NCBI GenBank assembly: GCA_030615805.1
Contig: JAUWYN010000002.1
Coordinates: forward strand, 1 to 35,873
Direction of reading: 5' to 3'
Source of the DNA: Hadesarchaea archaeon
GTDB lineage: Archaea; Hadarchaeota; Hadarchaeia; Hadarchaeales; Hadarchaeaceae
Length of the DNA: 35,873 bases
Shown here piece after piece: positions 28,609 to 35,666 of the stretch. The notes under the pieces were generated by a model. The model was given only the letters and a program-made list of their open reading frames with translations, was not told the origin of the DNA and did not search any database. How positions within the stretch are numbered: position 1 is the stretch's first letter; each line of letters starts with the position of its first letter. A program made the position numbers and the translations under genes.

Positions 28609-29273
28609 CACCTCCCGGCCTGCGACTAGCGAAGTCAAAGGTGATAGGCGGGGGTTGCCTATCATATCGTCCAAGTAAATTAATATTGACTGGTCCAGAG
28701 TGGAAGGGAATATCAGACATCGTTTCAATCGCGCTTTCCAATGATGACACGTTTAGAGTTGCATGCAACCAAACTCTCCTCAGAAACAGGGCACAGGTGG
28801 AGACCGCACAAGCGGAACTAAAGGAAGCCGTAAGGAAGGCAAAAAGGTGGATTCTCTACATCGAGAGGGAGGGATGCGACCACCTCATAACAATAGAAAC
28901 CGAACGACCCGGGCGTCATCGGGAGTTAATCTCAGGGAATGAGAAACTTCTACTGTGTGCCCCCAAGTTCGTTAGAGTTGAAGCAACCCACGATGTTTTG
29001 ATCGGAATAGCGGATGCTTGCTGCAAGGCGATGGGACTACACAACGCACTGAAAACGATTAACGAAAAACTCCTTAGCGAGTCTGGATACGAGCTTGCTA
29101 AGGGGCTTTGGAATAGATGTCATCTACATTGGCGCAGGAGTGTCGGAGCGAGAAAGGCAGCATGGATGAAAAAGGGATACGTCGCCGAGTTCGAGGAAGT
29201 TCCCGATCTTAGAGATTCAAAATTCCACGAGGGAGCCAAACTCCTTTACGATGTCAAGGAGGGAGCGAAGTGA
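28605..29273 (+). CDS. 222-residue protein of unknown function with shared N-terminal peptide
   Basis: ATG 28605 overlaps the previous stop and opens with MTPPGLRLAKSKVIGGG, near-identical at DNA level to 27940-27968. The body is mainly helical, with a middle section rich in Lys/Glu (AELKEAVRKAKRWILYIERE) and a basic C-terminal region (HLHWRRSVGARKAAWMKKGY). No catalytic motif was recognised. It is coupled by GTGA to the ParB-like gene, so it may act in the same DNA process. Confidence 0.6.
   Translation: MTPPGLRLAKSKVIGGGCLSYRPSKLILTGPEWKGISDIVSIALSNDDTFRVACNQTLLRNRAQVETAQAELKEAVRKAKRWILYIEREGCDHLITIETERPGRHRELISGNEKLLLCAPKFVRVEATHDVLIGIADACCKAMGLHNALKTINEKLLSESGYELAKGLWNRCHLHWRRSVGARKAAWMKKGYVAEFEEVPDLRDSKFHEGAKLLYDVKEGAK
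28616..28644. repeat. 29-base coding repeat, copy 2 (encodes GLRLAKSKV)
   Basis: Second copy of 27940-27968 with two mismatches, positioned four codons after the start of the 222-residue gene. Confidence 0.8.
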
Positions 29274-30019
29274 AATCAAGGCTCCTGAAAATCGCCGAGA
29301 TAATATTTGACCCCGAGATATACCCGAGGCTGAACGTCAACCCAACGCTCGTGGAACTGTACGCCGATGCTATGGAAAAGGGCGAGAAGTTCCCCCCGAT
29401 TTCGGTCGGCAACATCAAGACGGTCAAGGGGATTCAACTAATCGATGGGAAGCACAGATTAGAGGCAACAAAGAAGCGTGGCGAGAAATACATCGCAGCC
29501 ACCATTAAGGGATACGAGAACAAGCGGGATGCCTTCATCGATGCGGTGAAACTCAACGTCAAGCACGGAAAGCCACTTTCTTGGATTGATCGTGAAAACG
29601 CATCGGAAAGGCTAGCAGAGTTCGGGGTGAAAAGGGAACTGATAAGTGGCATAGTTCGACTGCCCGTTCAGCGAATACAGAGGGTCAAGGCATTCAGCAA
29701 GGAACTTATAGAACGCCAAGTTCCCGTTCCTGCGCCGAGTAGTGCGGACAACGTGGATGAGACACCTGGACAAGCCACACCTGAGTTAGATCCAGATCCA
29801 CCAACGACACCAGAACACGAGTCGCCAAAGGATGAACCCAAAAAAGCCGAATTGATCGAACTAAGAAGCCCAGACGAAGTGGTGGAAAGGCTCAAGCACT
29901 GGTGGGAGTTGCACGATGAACTTGCAAAGGAAGGAGCTGTTGAAAGTGGCAACTTGGACGAAGTGAGAGGCCGAATTTACGAACTCCAGTGGATGATGGG
30001 CAGGGAGGCTCTTGTCTGA
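29270..30019 (+). CDS. ParB/Srx-fold protein, 249 residues
   Basis: The N-terminal 100 residues match the ParB-like fold, with the nucleotide-site motif IDGKHRLEATKKRG (about 65-78) and an upstream PPISVGNI strand. A possible HTH follows (about 120-145, KRELISGIVRLPVQRIQRVK), then a Pro/Glu/Asp-rich linker and a helical tail. ParB-type proteins bind partition sites; others act as transcription factors or nucleases. No ParA is visible in the circle, so a stand-alone regulatory or DNA-loading role is likely. GTG start. Confidence 0.8.
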   Translation: MKSRLLKIAEIIFDPEIYPRLNVNPTLVELYADAMEKGEKFPPISVGNIKTVKGIQLIDGKHRLEATKKRGEKYIAATIKGYENKRDAFIDAVKLNVKHGKPLSWIDRENASERLAEFGVKRELISGIVRLPVQRIQRVKAFSKELIERQVPVPAPSSADNVDETPGQATPELDPDPPTTPEHESPKDEPKKAELIELRSPDEVVERLKHWWELHDELAKEGAVESGNLDEVRGRIYELQWMMGREALV

Positions 30020-30357
30020 TGTTCACGGTTCACGCTCGGTCAGGCAGCACACGGCTCGGTAGGGTTTGGCGTGGTGCGGCAAGGCAAGGCTTGGCAAGGA
30101 ATCGCGTTAATCAAGATCTGGCATGGTCTGGTGAGGCAAGGTGCGCCAAGGCGCGGCAAGGTTTGGCACGGTTGTTCACGATAATTCTACGCTGCATGTT
30201 AACAAGGCGGGGCACGGCGAGGCGAGGCTTGGCGCGGCAACGTTCGGTTCGGCAAGGCGAGGCAAGGAATCACGATCGTGGTCTGGCATGGTCAGGCGAG
30301 GCATGCATAGGCGAGGTCTGGCGGGGTATGGCACGGTTAGGCAAGGAGATGTGTTAA
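30020..30357. repeat. Degenerate pentamer (GGCAA/GGCGA/GGCAC) repeat region
   Basis: From about 30040 to 30350 the sequence is built from five-base units beginning GG (GGCAA, GGCGA, GGCAC, GGTTT, GGCTT), kept in phase over long stretches and broken by a short unique piece near 30178-30206. A block starting GCAAGGAATC and running into TCTGGCATGGTC occurs twice (about 30095 and 30261), so the array grew partly by larger duplication. A 122-codon frame crosses it but reads as RQGLAR-type repeat peptide. It sits just before the GLTPLLMNR gene and may be a binding or recombination array. Confidence 0.75.
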
Positions 30358-30939
30358 ATGAGGATGGAGAAAATCAAGGTGGGAATCGAGGGGCTGACGC
30401 CTCTCCTGATGAATAGGCTTGTACCCGAGGACTTGATAAAGGGACCGAGACCCCCAAAGCATTACGACTTCGATGAGTGCGCGAGGAGATCCGCGTACAT
30501 CACGCAGGTGGACGGGAAGCAGACTTTGTACATTAAATCGGAGGCCATCTTTCGGTGCATAATCAACACGGCCAAGTTTTACAAGACGGGGCGACTCAGG
30601 GCATCGCGGATACTCGCTGGGTCGATGAGGATTGAGCCCGATAAGATTCCGCTGAACTCGATGAACTACGAGGTCGACGTGAGGCCCGTCGTAATCCAAA
30701 AGGCTAGGGTTCTCCGCGCCAGGGCGAAAGTCCCCAAGTGGAAGGTGCTGTTCGATATCGTCTTCGACAGGGCCACGATAGACGACCCGACCTTCATAAA
30801 GGAAATTCTCAACGAAGCTGGGATGAAGTCAGGGCTGCTCGATTTTCGACCAGAGCGCGGCGGTTCGTTTGGAACGTTTGTCGTCAACAAGTTCGAGTGG
30901 GACTCCAAGCGGAAGTCTAGGAGGACTGAGAATGGCTAA
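30358..30939 (+). CDS. Phage-type GLTPLLMNR-family protein, 193 residues
   Basis: AAGGAGATG precedes the ATG. The N-terminal strand-turn motif KVGIEGLTPLLMNRL is like one I recall from uncharacterised phage proteins found near recombination genes, and loosely resembles the TPL motif of Cas7/RAMP-like RRM folds. The rest has beta-rich and Lys/Arg-rich parts (VVIQKARVLRARAKVPKWKV) and a Gly-rich C terminus (RPERGGSFGTFVVNKFEW). Single-strand nucleic-acid binding is a reasonable guess, unproven. Confidence 0.6.
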   Translation: MRMEKIKVGIEGLTPLLMNRLVPEDLIKGPRPPKHYDFDECARRSAYITQVDGKQTLYIKSEAIFRCIINTAKFYKTGRLRASRILAGSMRIEPDKIPLNSMNYEVDVRPVVIQKARVLRARAKVPKWKVLFDIVFDRATIDDPTFIKEILNEAGMKSGLLDFRPERGGSFGTFVVNKFEWDSKRKSRRTENG

Positions 30940-31144
30940 GGACATCGTTATCGTTGGGTTCAAGGTCGAGGAAGACAACTCGGTTTTTTACAAGAAGCTC
31001 AGGGGCATCGTGTTGGGTGAAGTTAAAGACGATGCCAAGCAGCTTGGCAGACGTTTCATCGGCATCGACCTGAACCGCGATTACGTCAAGATGGCGCAGT
31101 GGCGGCTGGGCAGGATCGAGAGCCCGCTGGAGGTTTTCGCATGA
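30932..31144 (+). CDS. 70-residue protein carrying a copied methyltransferase tail
   Basis: ATG 30932 overlaps the previous stop. The first 35 residues are unique (DIVIVGFKVEEDNSVFYKKL). The last 34 match the end of the downstream methyltransferase at 19 of 34 positions, including the final PLEVFA, and the stop overlaps the next ATG in the same way. It is best seen as a remnant of a second methyltransferase gene, with the front replaced by other sequence. A small independent function cannot be excluded. Confidence 0.65.
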   Translation: MAKDIVIVGFKVEEDNSVFYKKLRGIVLGEVKDDAKQLGRRFIGIDLNRDYVKMAQWRLGRIESPLEVFA

Positions 31145-31170
31145 GTGACCTGCGTCCACCCAAGTCGATG
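31040..31170. repeat. Imperfect direct repeat flanking the methyltransferase gene, left copy
   Basis: Covers the last 34 codons of the small gene at 30932 plus the first codons of the methyltransferase (MSDLRPPKS). It aligns without gaps to 32482-32612, which covers the methyltransferase tail plus the first codons of the next gene (MSCPRPPTS). The strongest identity is across the stop/start junction. Confidence 0.65.
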
Positions 31171-32586
31171 ACATCACCAGTCAACCAGATCCTCTGCGGG
31201 GACGCGGCGGAGCTGATGCGCGGGAGGCTACCCGAAGAATCTGTCCACGCGATAGTCACCGATCCCCCCTACGGGCTGGAGTTCATGGGCGAGGAGTGGG
31301 ACAAGTTCAAGGACTATGGGATTTCTGGATTTTTGGGCAAGTCGCTGACCAAGCAGGCATCTGCCAAGTACGTGTCGATAGGGCGCGGGAGGCAGATGGA
31401 AGGGTGCGGGTTCGACAAGAAGGCCAAGCCATCGTTCTACAACATCTCGAAGCATGGGATGTTGAAGTATCAGCAGTGGACGACCGCCTGGGCCCGCGAG
31501 GCGCTGCGCGTTCTGGTGCCCGGCGCGTCGATGCTGGTGATGGGGGGGACGCGGACCTACCACCGGATGGCCTGCGGGGTCGAGGACGCAGGGTTCGAGG
31601 TTAAGGACACGGTGCTCTGGTGCTACAACTCGGGCTTCCCCAAGGCGCAGGACCTCGGCAAGATGATAGACAGGCGGTTGGGTGTGGAAGGCAAAAGAGA
31701 AATCATCGGAAAGTACATATCGCCGAGGCAGATCGAGAAGGGAACATTTAAGGACGAATTTCCGAGCGGCACATACGAGCAATCTAAAAACAAAGTCTGC
31801 TACGGGGAGTATGCTGGCAAGAAGGAACGATTTGATATAACAATCCCAGCCACCCCCCTCGCCCGCGAGTGGGATGGCTGGAAGGTCGGGGGGCTGAAGC
31901 CGAGCTACGAACCAGTCGTGTGGGCAGTGAAGCCGCCCGAGGGCTCCTACGTGGAGAACGTCCTCAAGCACGGGGTCGGGGCCATCGACATTGAGGCGTG
32001 CAGGATACCCTATGAGGGCGATGACGATAGGGAAACCGCCAGATACAACGCGCTGGGGATGGAGCGACTAAAGAAAGACTACGGCGAGGAACTGGGGACG
32101 CTTTTCGAGGGAGGCTGGAAAAAGCATAAACTCGGCGACCAACCGCAGGGCCGCTACCCCGCCAACATGGTCCGCACCGACCGATTCGAGGACGGGTACG
32201 ACCGCTTCTACTTCGTGCCCAAGGCCGACCGGGGGGAGCGCGACGAGGGGCTGGAGGGGATGCCCGAAGTTCAGAGGTCTTATATGTCTAAAGAAAGTCG
32301 AGTTGGTAAATGTATTCACGCATCAAAAGGTATGGATAGATTTACCCACAAACTTCGCAACACCCATCCAACTGTGAAACCCGTCCGCCTCATGGAGCAC
32401 TTGATAAAGCTGGTGACGCGGCTCGATCAGGTTGTATTGGACCCGTTCGTGGGCAGCGGGACGACCTGCATAGCGGCCCGACGGTTGAGGCGGCGCTGGA
32501 TCGGCTTCGACAACAATCGGGAATATTGCGAGATAGCGAGGCGGAGGCTAGCCGCGATACCACCGCCCTTGGAGGTCTTCGCGTGA
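31141..32586 (+). CDS. Beta-class DNA methyltransferase (N6-adenine/N4-cytosine), 481 residues
   Basis: ATG 31141 overlaps the previous stop. Motif IV DPPYGLEF is at 41-48, and the SAM motif I DPFVGSGTT near residue 434, with motif order IV...I typical of the beta class. Between them, KPSYEPVVWAVKPPEGSYVE and TVKPVRLMEHLIKL are usual in phage-borne enzymes. Methylation of A-N6 or C-N4 at a specific site is expected; the recognition site is unknown. No restriction nuclease is coupled, so self-protection from host restriction is likely. Internal AT-rich patches near 31680-31850 and 32276-32345 suggest patchwork history. Confidence 0.88.
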   Translation: MSDLRPPKSMTSPVNQILCGDAAELMRGRLPEESVHAIVTDPPYGLEFMGEEWDKFKDYGISGFLGKSLTKQASAKYVSIGRGRQMEGCGFDKKAKPSFYNISKHGMLKYQQWTTAWAREALRVLVPGASMLVMGGTRTYHRMACGVEDAGFEVKDTVLWCYNSGFPKAQDLGKMIDRRLGVEGKREIIGKYISPRQIEKGTFKDEFPSGTYEQSKNKVCYGEYAGKKERFDITIPATPLAREWDGWKVGGLKPSYEPVVWAVKPPEGSYVENVLKHGVGAIDIEACRIPYEGDDDRETARYNALGMERLKKDYGEELGTLFEGGWKKHKLGDQPQGRYPANMVRTDRFEDGYDRFYFVPKADRGERDEGLEGMPEVQRSYMSKESRVGKCIHASKGMDRFTHKLRNTHPTVKPVRLMEHLIKLVTRLDQVVLDPFVGSGTTCIAARRLRRRWIGFDNNREYCEIARRRLAAIPPPLEVFA

Positions 32587-32612
32587 GTTGTCCCCGACCT
32601 CCAACGTCGCAG
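32482..32612. repeat. Imperfect direct repeat flanking the methyltransferase gene, right copy
   Basis: Right partner of 31040-31170. The two copies put the same protein tail, stop/start overlap and RPPxS opening at each end of the methyltransferase gene. Confidence 0.65.
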
Positions 32613-33185
32613 GTACTCCCCTATATCCTGCAACAACTCGGTCACGGCCCGCTCACATTCTTCAAGCTCTACGCCCCGAGCTACCGCTGCCCCCGATGTG
32701 GACTGGAGGGCCTGTTCGTCAAGGTGAGCGCGAACGACGGGCGGACCCTCACGGAATACTGGGACATCGAGGGGCCGCGCGACAACTTTGAAAATATGCG
32801 CGATCTCGAACTCCATCAGGGCATTGGGACCGATGGCGACTTCAAGTACGAGCTCATGCGCCCGTCCAAGGTGAAGCCCCATCTGGACATATTCGGTACG
32901 CTTTTCGTCAGGTCATCGCGCCTCATCCAAGCGCTCGTTCAGGCTAACCTTTTCATCGACCGTCAAGCTCCCGTTGGTCCGACTAGCGGGCCGCAATACC
33001 CCCCGACATCTCGAGAGTCGGCTAAAGTGGGGGCGTCGGGCCAGCGGGAGAGAAGGCGAAGCACGGTCGGGCGGATTGCCTCCGAAAGACTGGGGAAACG
33101 TCCAGCTACAATCTGTTTTCCCACCTCCTCGGTCCAAAACCCGTCCGTGCGCCTCAAGCTCGAAGGGGTGAGGGATGATGGCTGA
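32583..33185 (+). CDS. Zinc-finger-containing protein, 200 residues, doubtful C-terminal third
   Basis: GTG start overlapping the methyltransferase stop. The first 125 residues look like a real domain, with YRCPRCGLEGLFVK giving a CxxC pair and the conserved-looking YWDIEGPRDNFENM. From about residue 130 on the sequence turns Ser/Arg/Pro-rich (SRESAKVGASGQRERRRSTV), suggesting a disordered tail or a stretch that is not selected as protein. Function unknown. Confidence 0.55.
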   Translation: MSCPRPPTSQVLPYILQQLGHGPLTFFKLYAPSYRCPRCGLEGLFVKVSANDGRTLTEYWDIEGPRDNFENMRDLELHQGIGTDGDFKYELMRPSKVKPHLDIFGTLFVRSSRLIQALVQANLFIDRQAPVGPTSGPQYPPTSRESAKVGASGQRERRRSTVGRIASERLGKRPATICFPTSSVQNPSVRLKLEGVRDDG

Positions 33186-33291
33186 ATGCGAAGTTGAATG
33201 TAAAAACTGCGGGGCAATTTGGGGTGTTGGGGCAGATGTGGGAATCGTCGCAGAGTTGCTCGAATGTCCGCTTTGCAGGAGGTGGAAGTGA
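33175..33291 (+). CDS. 38-residue zinc-ribbon microprotein
   Basis: ATGATG start with AAGGGGTGAGGG upstream. CKNCG and CPLC frame a short hairpin, so one zinc ribbon fills the whole protein. It overlaps the stop of the previous gene and the start of the next (TGATG). Function unknown. Confidence 0.65.
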   Translation: MMAECEVECKNCGAIWGVGADVGIVAELLECPLCRRWK

Positions 33292-33596
33292 TGGATGATG
33301 TTGTAGCGAAGAACGCTTGGATAACGCAGGGCGGCGGGAACTACTTCGTCGAGTTCTACCTCGGCGGATGCAAGGGGAACCTCCGAGTCAAGATACCGAA
33401 ATCAGTCGCGGAAAAAATCGCGGGGGGCAAGTTGTTCAAGGTCGTCGGGAACCGATGGAGTGGAAAGGAAGTAACCTTGACTTTTAAGACACCCACGATA
33501 GCGCAACAGTTCCAAGAGGCGGTCGCGGTGGATGATTTAGTTAGCGTTCCCAAAAATCTTCGCGCTCGACCATCTGGAAAAACGGCGGAGGGGTGA
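33291..33596 (+). CDS. 101-residue beta-rich protein, function unknown
   Basis: ATG 33291 has AGGAGGTGG 8 bases upstream. Alternating strands (NYFVEFYLGGCKGNLRVKIP, EVTLTFKTPTIAQQF) suggest a small beta-barrel or sandwich, of the sort used by nucleic-acid-binding proteins. No motif firmly recognised. Confidence 0.55.
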   Translation: MDDVVAKNAWITQGGGNYFVEFYLGGCKGNLRVKIPKSVAEKIAGGKLFKVVGNRWSGKEVTLTFKTPTIAQQFQEAVAVDDLVSVPKNLRARPSGKTAEG

Positions 33597-33600
33597 TTGA

Positions 33601-33771
33601 GTGACAAGATGTGATAAATGCAAAAAACCGATTCCAAACGACCACAGATACCAGCTTGAGGCGCGGTGGCAGAATCCAGATCCGAGCCAATTTTTCAGGG
33701 TTTACCAACTTTGCCGCGATTGCTACAACGAATTTTTAGCGTGGCTAGGTTTTCCGAAGGAGGTAATCTGA
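33601..33771 (+). CDS. 56-residue zinc-ribbon microprotein
   Basis: GTG start. CDKCKKPIP at the N terminus and LCRDCYNEF at about 40-48 form a split zinc ribbon with a 33-residue insert. Its end contains the AAGGAGGTAATC ribosome site that drives the TTG start of the next gene. Function unknown. Confidence 0.6.
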   Translation: MTRCDKCKKPIPNDHRYQLEARWQNPDPSQFFRVYQLCRDCYNEFLAWLGFPKEVI

Positions 33772-34059
33772 TTGGAAAAAACAAGAGAGCTTGAGGTTGT
33801 CGGCATTGAGATAGCCTTGGAGAATGGGTCTCGACACAAGCTCGATAAGGGTGAGGTCGGGCGATGGATGGCGGCCTTGCTCCTCTACGAAAGGATGCAG
33901 AAAATAAGAAAGGAATACCGCAAGGAACTCAAGACCCAAGAGCTGATCTCGGAGCTTTTCGTCAAACTGGGCCTAGTCCGTGAGAATGACATAAACTGGA
34001 ACGTGCTGCCACTGATAGCGCTGAATCACGCTTTGCGCTCGACTGAAAAAGCGAGGTGA
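33772..34059 (+). CDS. 95-residue helical protein, function unknown
   Basis: TTG start with AAGGAGGTAATCTGA directly before it, which decides the start. A beta-like opening (ELEVVGIEIALENGSRHKL) is followed by basic helices (LYERMQKIRKEYRKELK). It lies immediately upstream of the RecA-like gene, and could be a partner of it. No family recognised. Confidence 0.55.
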   Translation: MEKTRELEVVGIEIALENGSRHKLDKGEVGRWMAALLLYERMQKIRKEYRKELKTQELISELFVKLGLVRENDINWNVLPLIALNHALRSTEKAR

Positions 34060-34064
34060 TGTGA

Positions 34065-35075
34065 TTGGAGCGAGTGATAGAACTCAAGCAGGACATCCCG
34101 ATTAGGAACAAGGTTTGGAAGGCGGGGAGGTACAGGGTTCCCAACGATATGTCGAGCTTGCTGGCCGACTGGTTGCTCAAGGCGCGGTCTGACATCACCG
34201 AGCTTGTCAGCGCGGAGCCGTCGAAGCCGGACCTCGAAGTGCCGCCTGAAGTCGAACCAGAACCCAAGGCAGACCCCAAAGAGTACATGCAGCAGGCGAT
34301 GGACGAGGCGCAGAAGTTCAAGGCGAGTGGCTCGATTCCAGAAAAAACCGAGGAAAAACCCGCGAAGGAGGCCAGCCCAACTCGGCAGAAGACGGCATTC
34401 GATAAGCTCCAAGAGCTGGTCGGGAGCCACTTGATCGAGATTTACTCCGATGCTGGCAATGGGAAGTCTAGGCTTGCTCATCACATAGCGACCGAGGCCG
34501 AGAGGAGCGGGAAGAAGGTGCTCTACCTCGACACGGAGAAATCCCTGCCGGTCGGTTACGAGAAGCAACTCAAGAACTACGAGATCCACACGGCGAAGAC
34601 CGCCATCGAACTATTGAAGCAGTTGATCAGCCGCGTGCGGAGGGCAAGGGATGAGGACCTCAACCTGATAGTCGTTGACAGCATCGGCCTTCCGGTTCTG
34701 GCGGCCCTACCTGAAATGGATATGCGGGAGAGGGGCGATGCCTTCCAGCTCATGGCCTCCCTGCGATTCCAGATGATGGGGTTCGCCTTCGAGCACGGAC
34801 TGGCAATCGCAATAAATCAGCCAGTAAGTGAACTCTCTCGAGTCAGCATTCGCGGAAAGGCACCCAAGGTCGCGGAGGGAGAACCATTGCCCCCCTCGGG
34901 CGGGAAAAGCGAGTTCATGGCGAAGTTGATCCTCAGGTCGGAGGCGGTGCAGAAAGCCCCGAAGCAGTCGATCTTCAAGCTCGTGGTCTACAAGGCCAGG
35001 GAACACGGGCAGGAGTACGAGTTCGCCAGATTCTCCATAGACGACAAGGGGGTTTCGATAGAGTGGAAAAACTGA
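34065..35075 (+). CDS. RecA/RadA-like ATPase, 336 residues
   Basis: TTG start after GAGGTGATG. Residues 1-110 form a separate N-terminal region with a Pro/Glu-rich linker. The ATPase core has Walker A SDAGNGKSR (about 128-136), strand VLYLDTEKS (about 152-160), Walker B LNLIVVDSIG (about 199-208) and LAIAINQPV, a RadA-type sensor near residue 256. This fits a phage/virus RecA-like recombinase or a Sak4-type annealing partner. It lacks the full RadA N-terminal domain. Probable role in recombination-dependent replication or repair of the circle. Confidence 0.82.
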   Translation: MERVIELKQDIPIRNKVWKAGRYRVPNDMSSLLADWLLKARSDITELVSAEPSKPDLEVPPEVEPEPKADPKEYMQQAMDEAQKFKASGSIPEKTEEKPAKEASPTRQKTAFDKLQELVGSHLIEIYSDAGNGKSRLAHHIATEAERSGKKVLYLDTEKSLPVGYEKQLKNYEIHTAKTAIELLKQLISRVRRARDEDLNLIVVDSIGLPVLAALPEMDMRERGDAFQLMASLRFQMMGFAFEHGLAIAINQPVSELSRVSIRGKAPKVAEGEPLPPSGGKSEFMAKLILRSEAVQKAPKQSIFKLVVYKAREHGQEYEFARFSIDDKGVSIEWKN

Positions 35076-35221
35076 CCAAGCGTCCACGATTCAACCCCGA
35101 CGCGATAGGGCTCTGCAAGCGATGCAAGCGGGTAACACACACCCACGTCGGCAACCAGACGCTCGACGACCCTCTCGGGAACCTTTGCAGGGAGTGCTTC
35201 GGGCAGGGGCGGGGTGAATGA
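35063..35221 (+). CDS. 52-residue zinc-ribbon microprotein
   Basis: GTG start within the last codons of the RecA-like gene, preceded by AAGGGGG. CKRCKRVTHTH and LCRECF give a zinc ribbon with extra His between. Ends with an ATGA overlap onto the next gene. Function unknown. Confidence 0.6.
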   Translation: MEKLTKRPRFNPDAIGLCKRCKRVTHTHVGNQTLDDPLGNLCRECFGQGRGE

Positions 35222-35538
35222 GCAAAATAATTTTCAAGCCAGAGGGGGAAAACATCAGAATCACTGTAATACATCGTGGATCGAAAGTAGGGAAGCACAA
35301 CTTCGGAAAAATGCTCGCCACTAAAGAATACGCCGAACAAGTGAGGAAGTTTTTGGGCAAACGAAGATTCAAGGCGCTGGGCAAACTGATGAATTACCCT
35401 AATAGTGTTTCCTTCGATCCCCGCAATCGAGAACTGTCATTCAGGGAAGAAATTCACAACGCCTATTTCTTCATCATGTATCTGGTGTGGGCGCTCGAAG
35501 AAAAATTGGAAGTTGTTGAGGGCGGTGGTGCGCGGTGA
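35218..35538 (+). CDS. 106-residue soluble protein, function unknown
   Basis: ATG overlapping the previous stop. Strands in the first third (IIFKPEGENIRITVIHRG), a basic helical middle (EYAEQVRKFLGKRRFKALGK) and an aromatic helix (NAYFFIMYLVWALEEKL) near the end. No family recognised. Confidence 0.55.
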   Translation: MSKIIFKPEGENIRITVIHRGSKVGKHNFGKMLATKEYAEQVRKFLGKRRFKALGKLMNYPNSVSFDPRNRELSFREEIHNAYFFIMYLVWALEEKLEVVEGGGAR

Positions 35539-35666
35539 GGTCGGGGTCGGAGGTCAGGGCGCGGCTGATTAACGATGAGGAACTCTCGCTAACGTTGTGG
35601 GAAATCATGGCTCTGAATGAGGCAATCGAGAAGGTGCTCGACTCTGGGGGGGGTGAGGGGCGATGA
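35535..35666 (+). CDS. 43-residue micropeptide
   Basis: GTG start overlapping the previous stop, stop overlapping the next ATG. A single amphipathic helix (DEELSLTLWEIMALNEAIEK) dominates, which suggests a small interaction peptide. Function unknown. Confidence 0.45.
   Translation: MRSGSEVRARLINDEELSLTLWEIMALNEAIEKVLDSGGGEGR

Noticed and set aside
30040..30350. CRISPR array
   Set aside because: The repeat unit is about five bases and degenerate, without 25-40 base repeats and unique spacers, and no cas gene is present.
29989..30357. 122-codon frame through the pentamer array
   Set aside because: It reads as a degenerate repeat peptide forced by the five-base units, and the only other support is the absence of stops.
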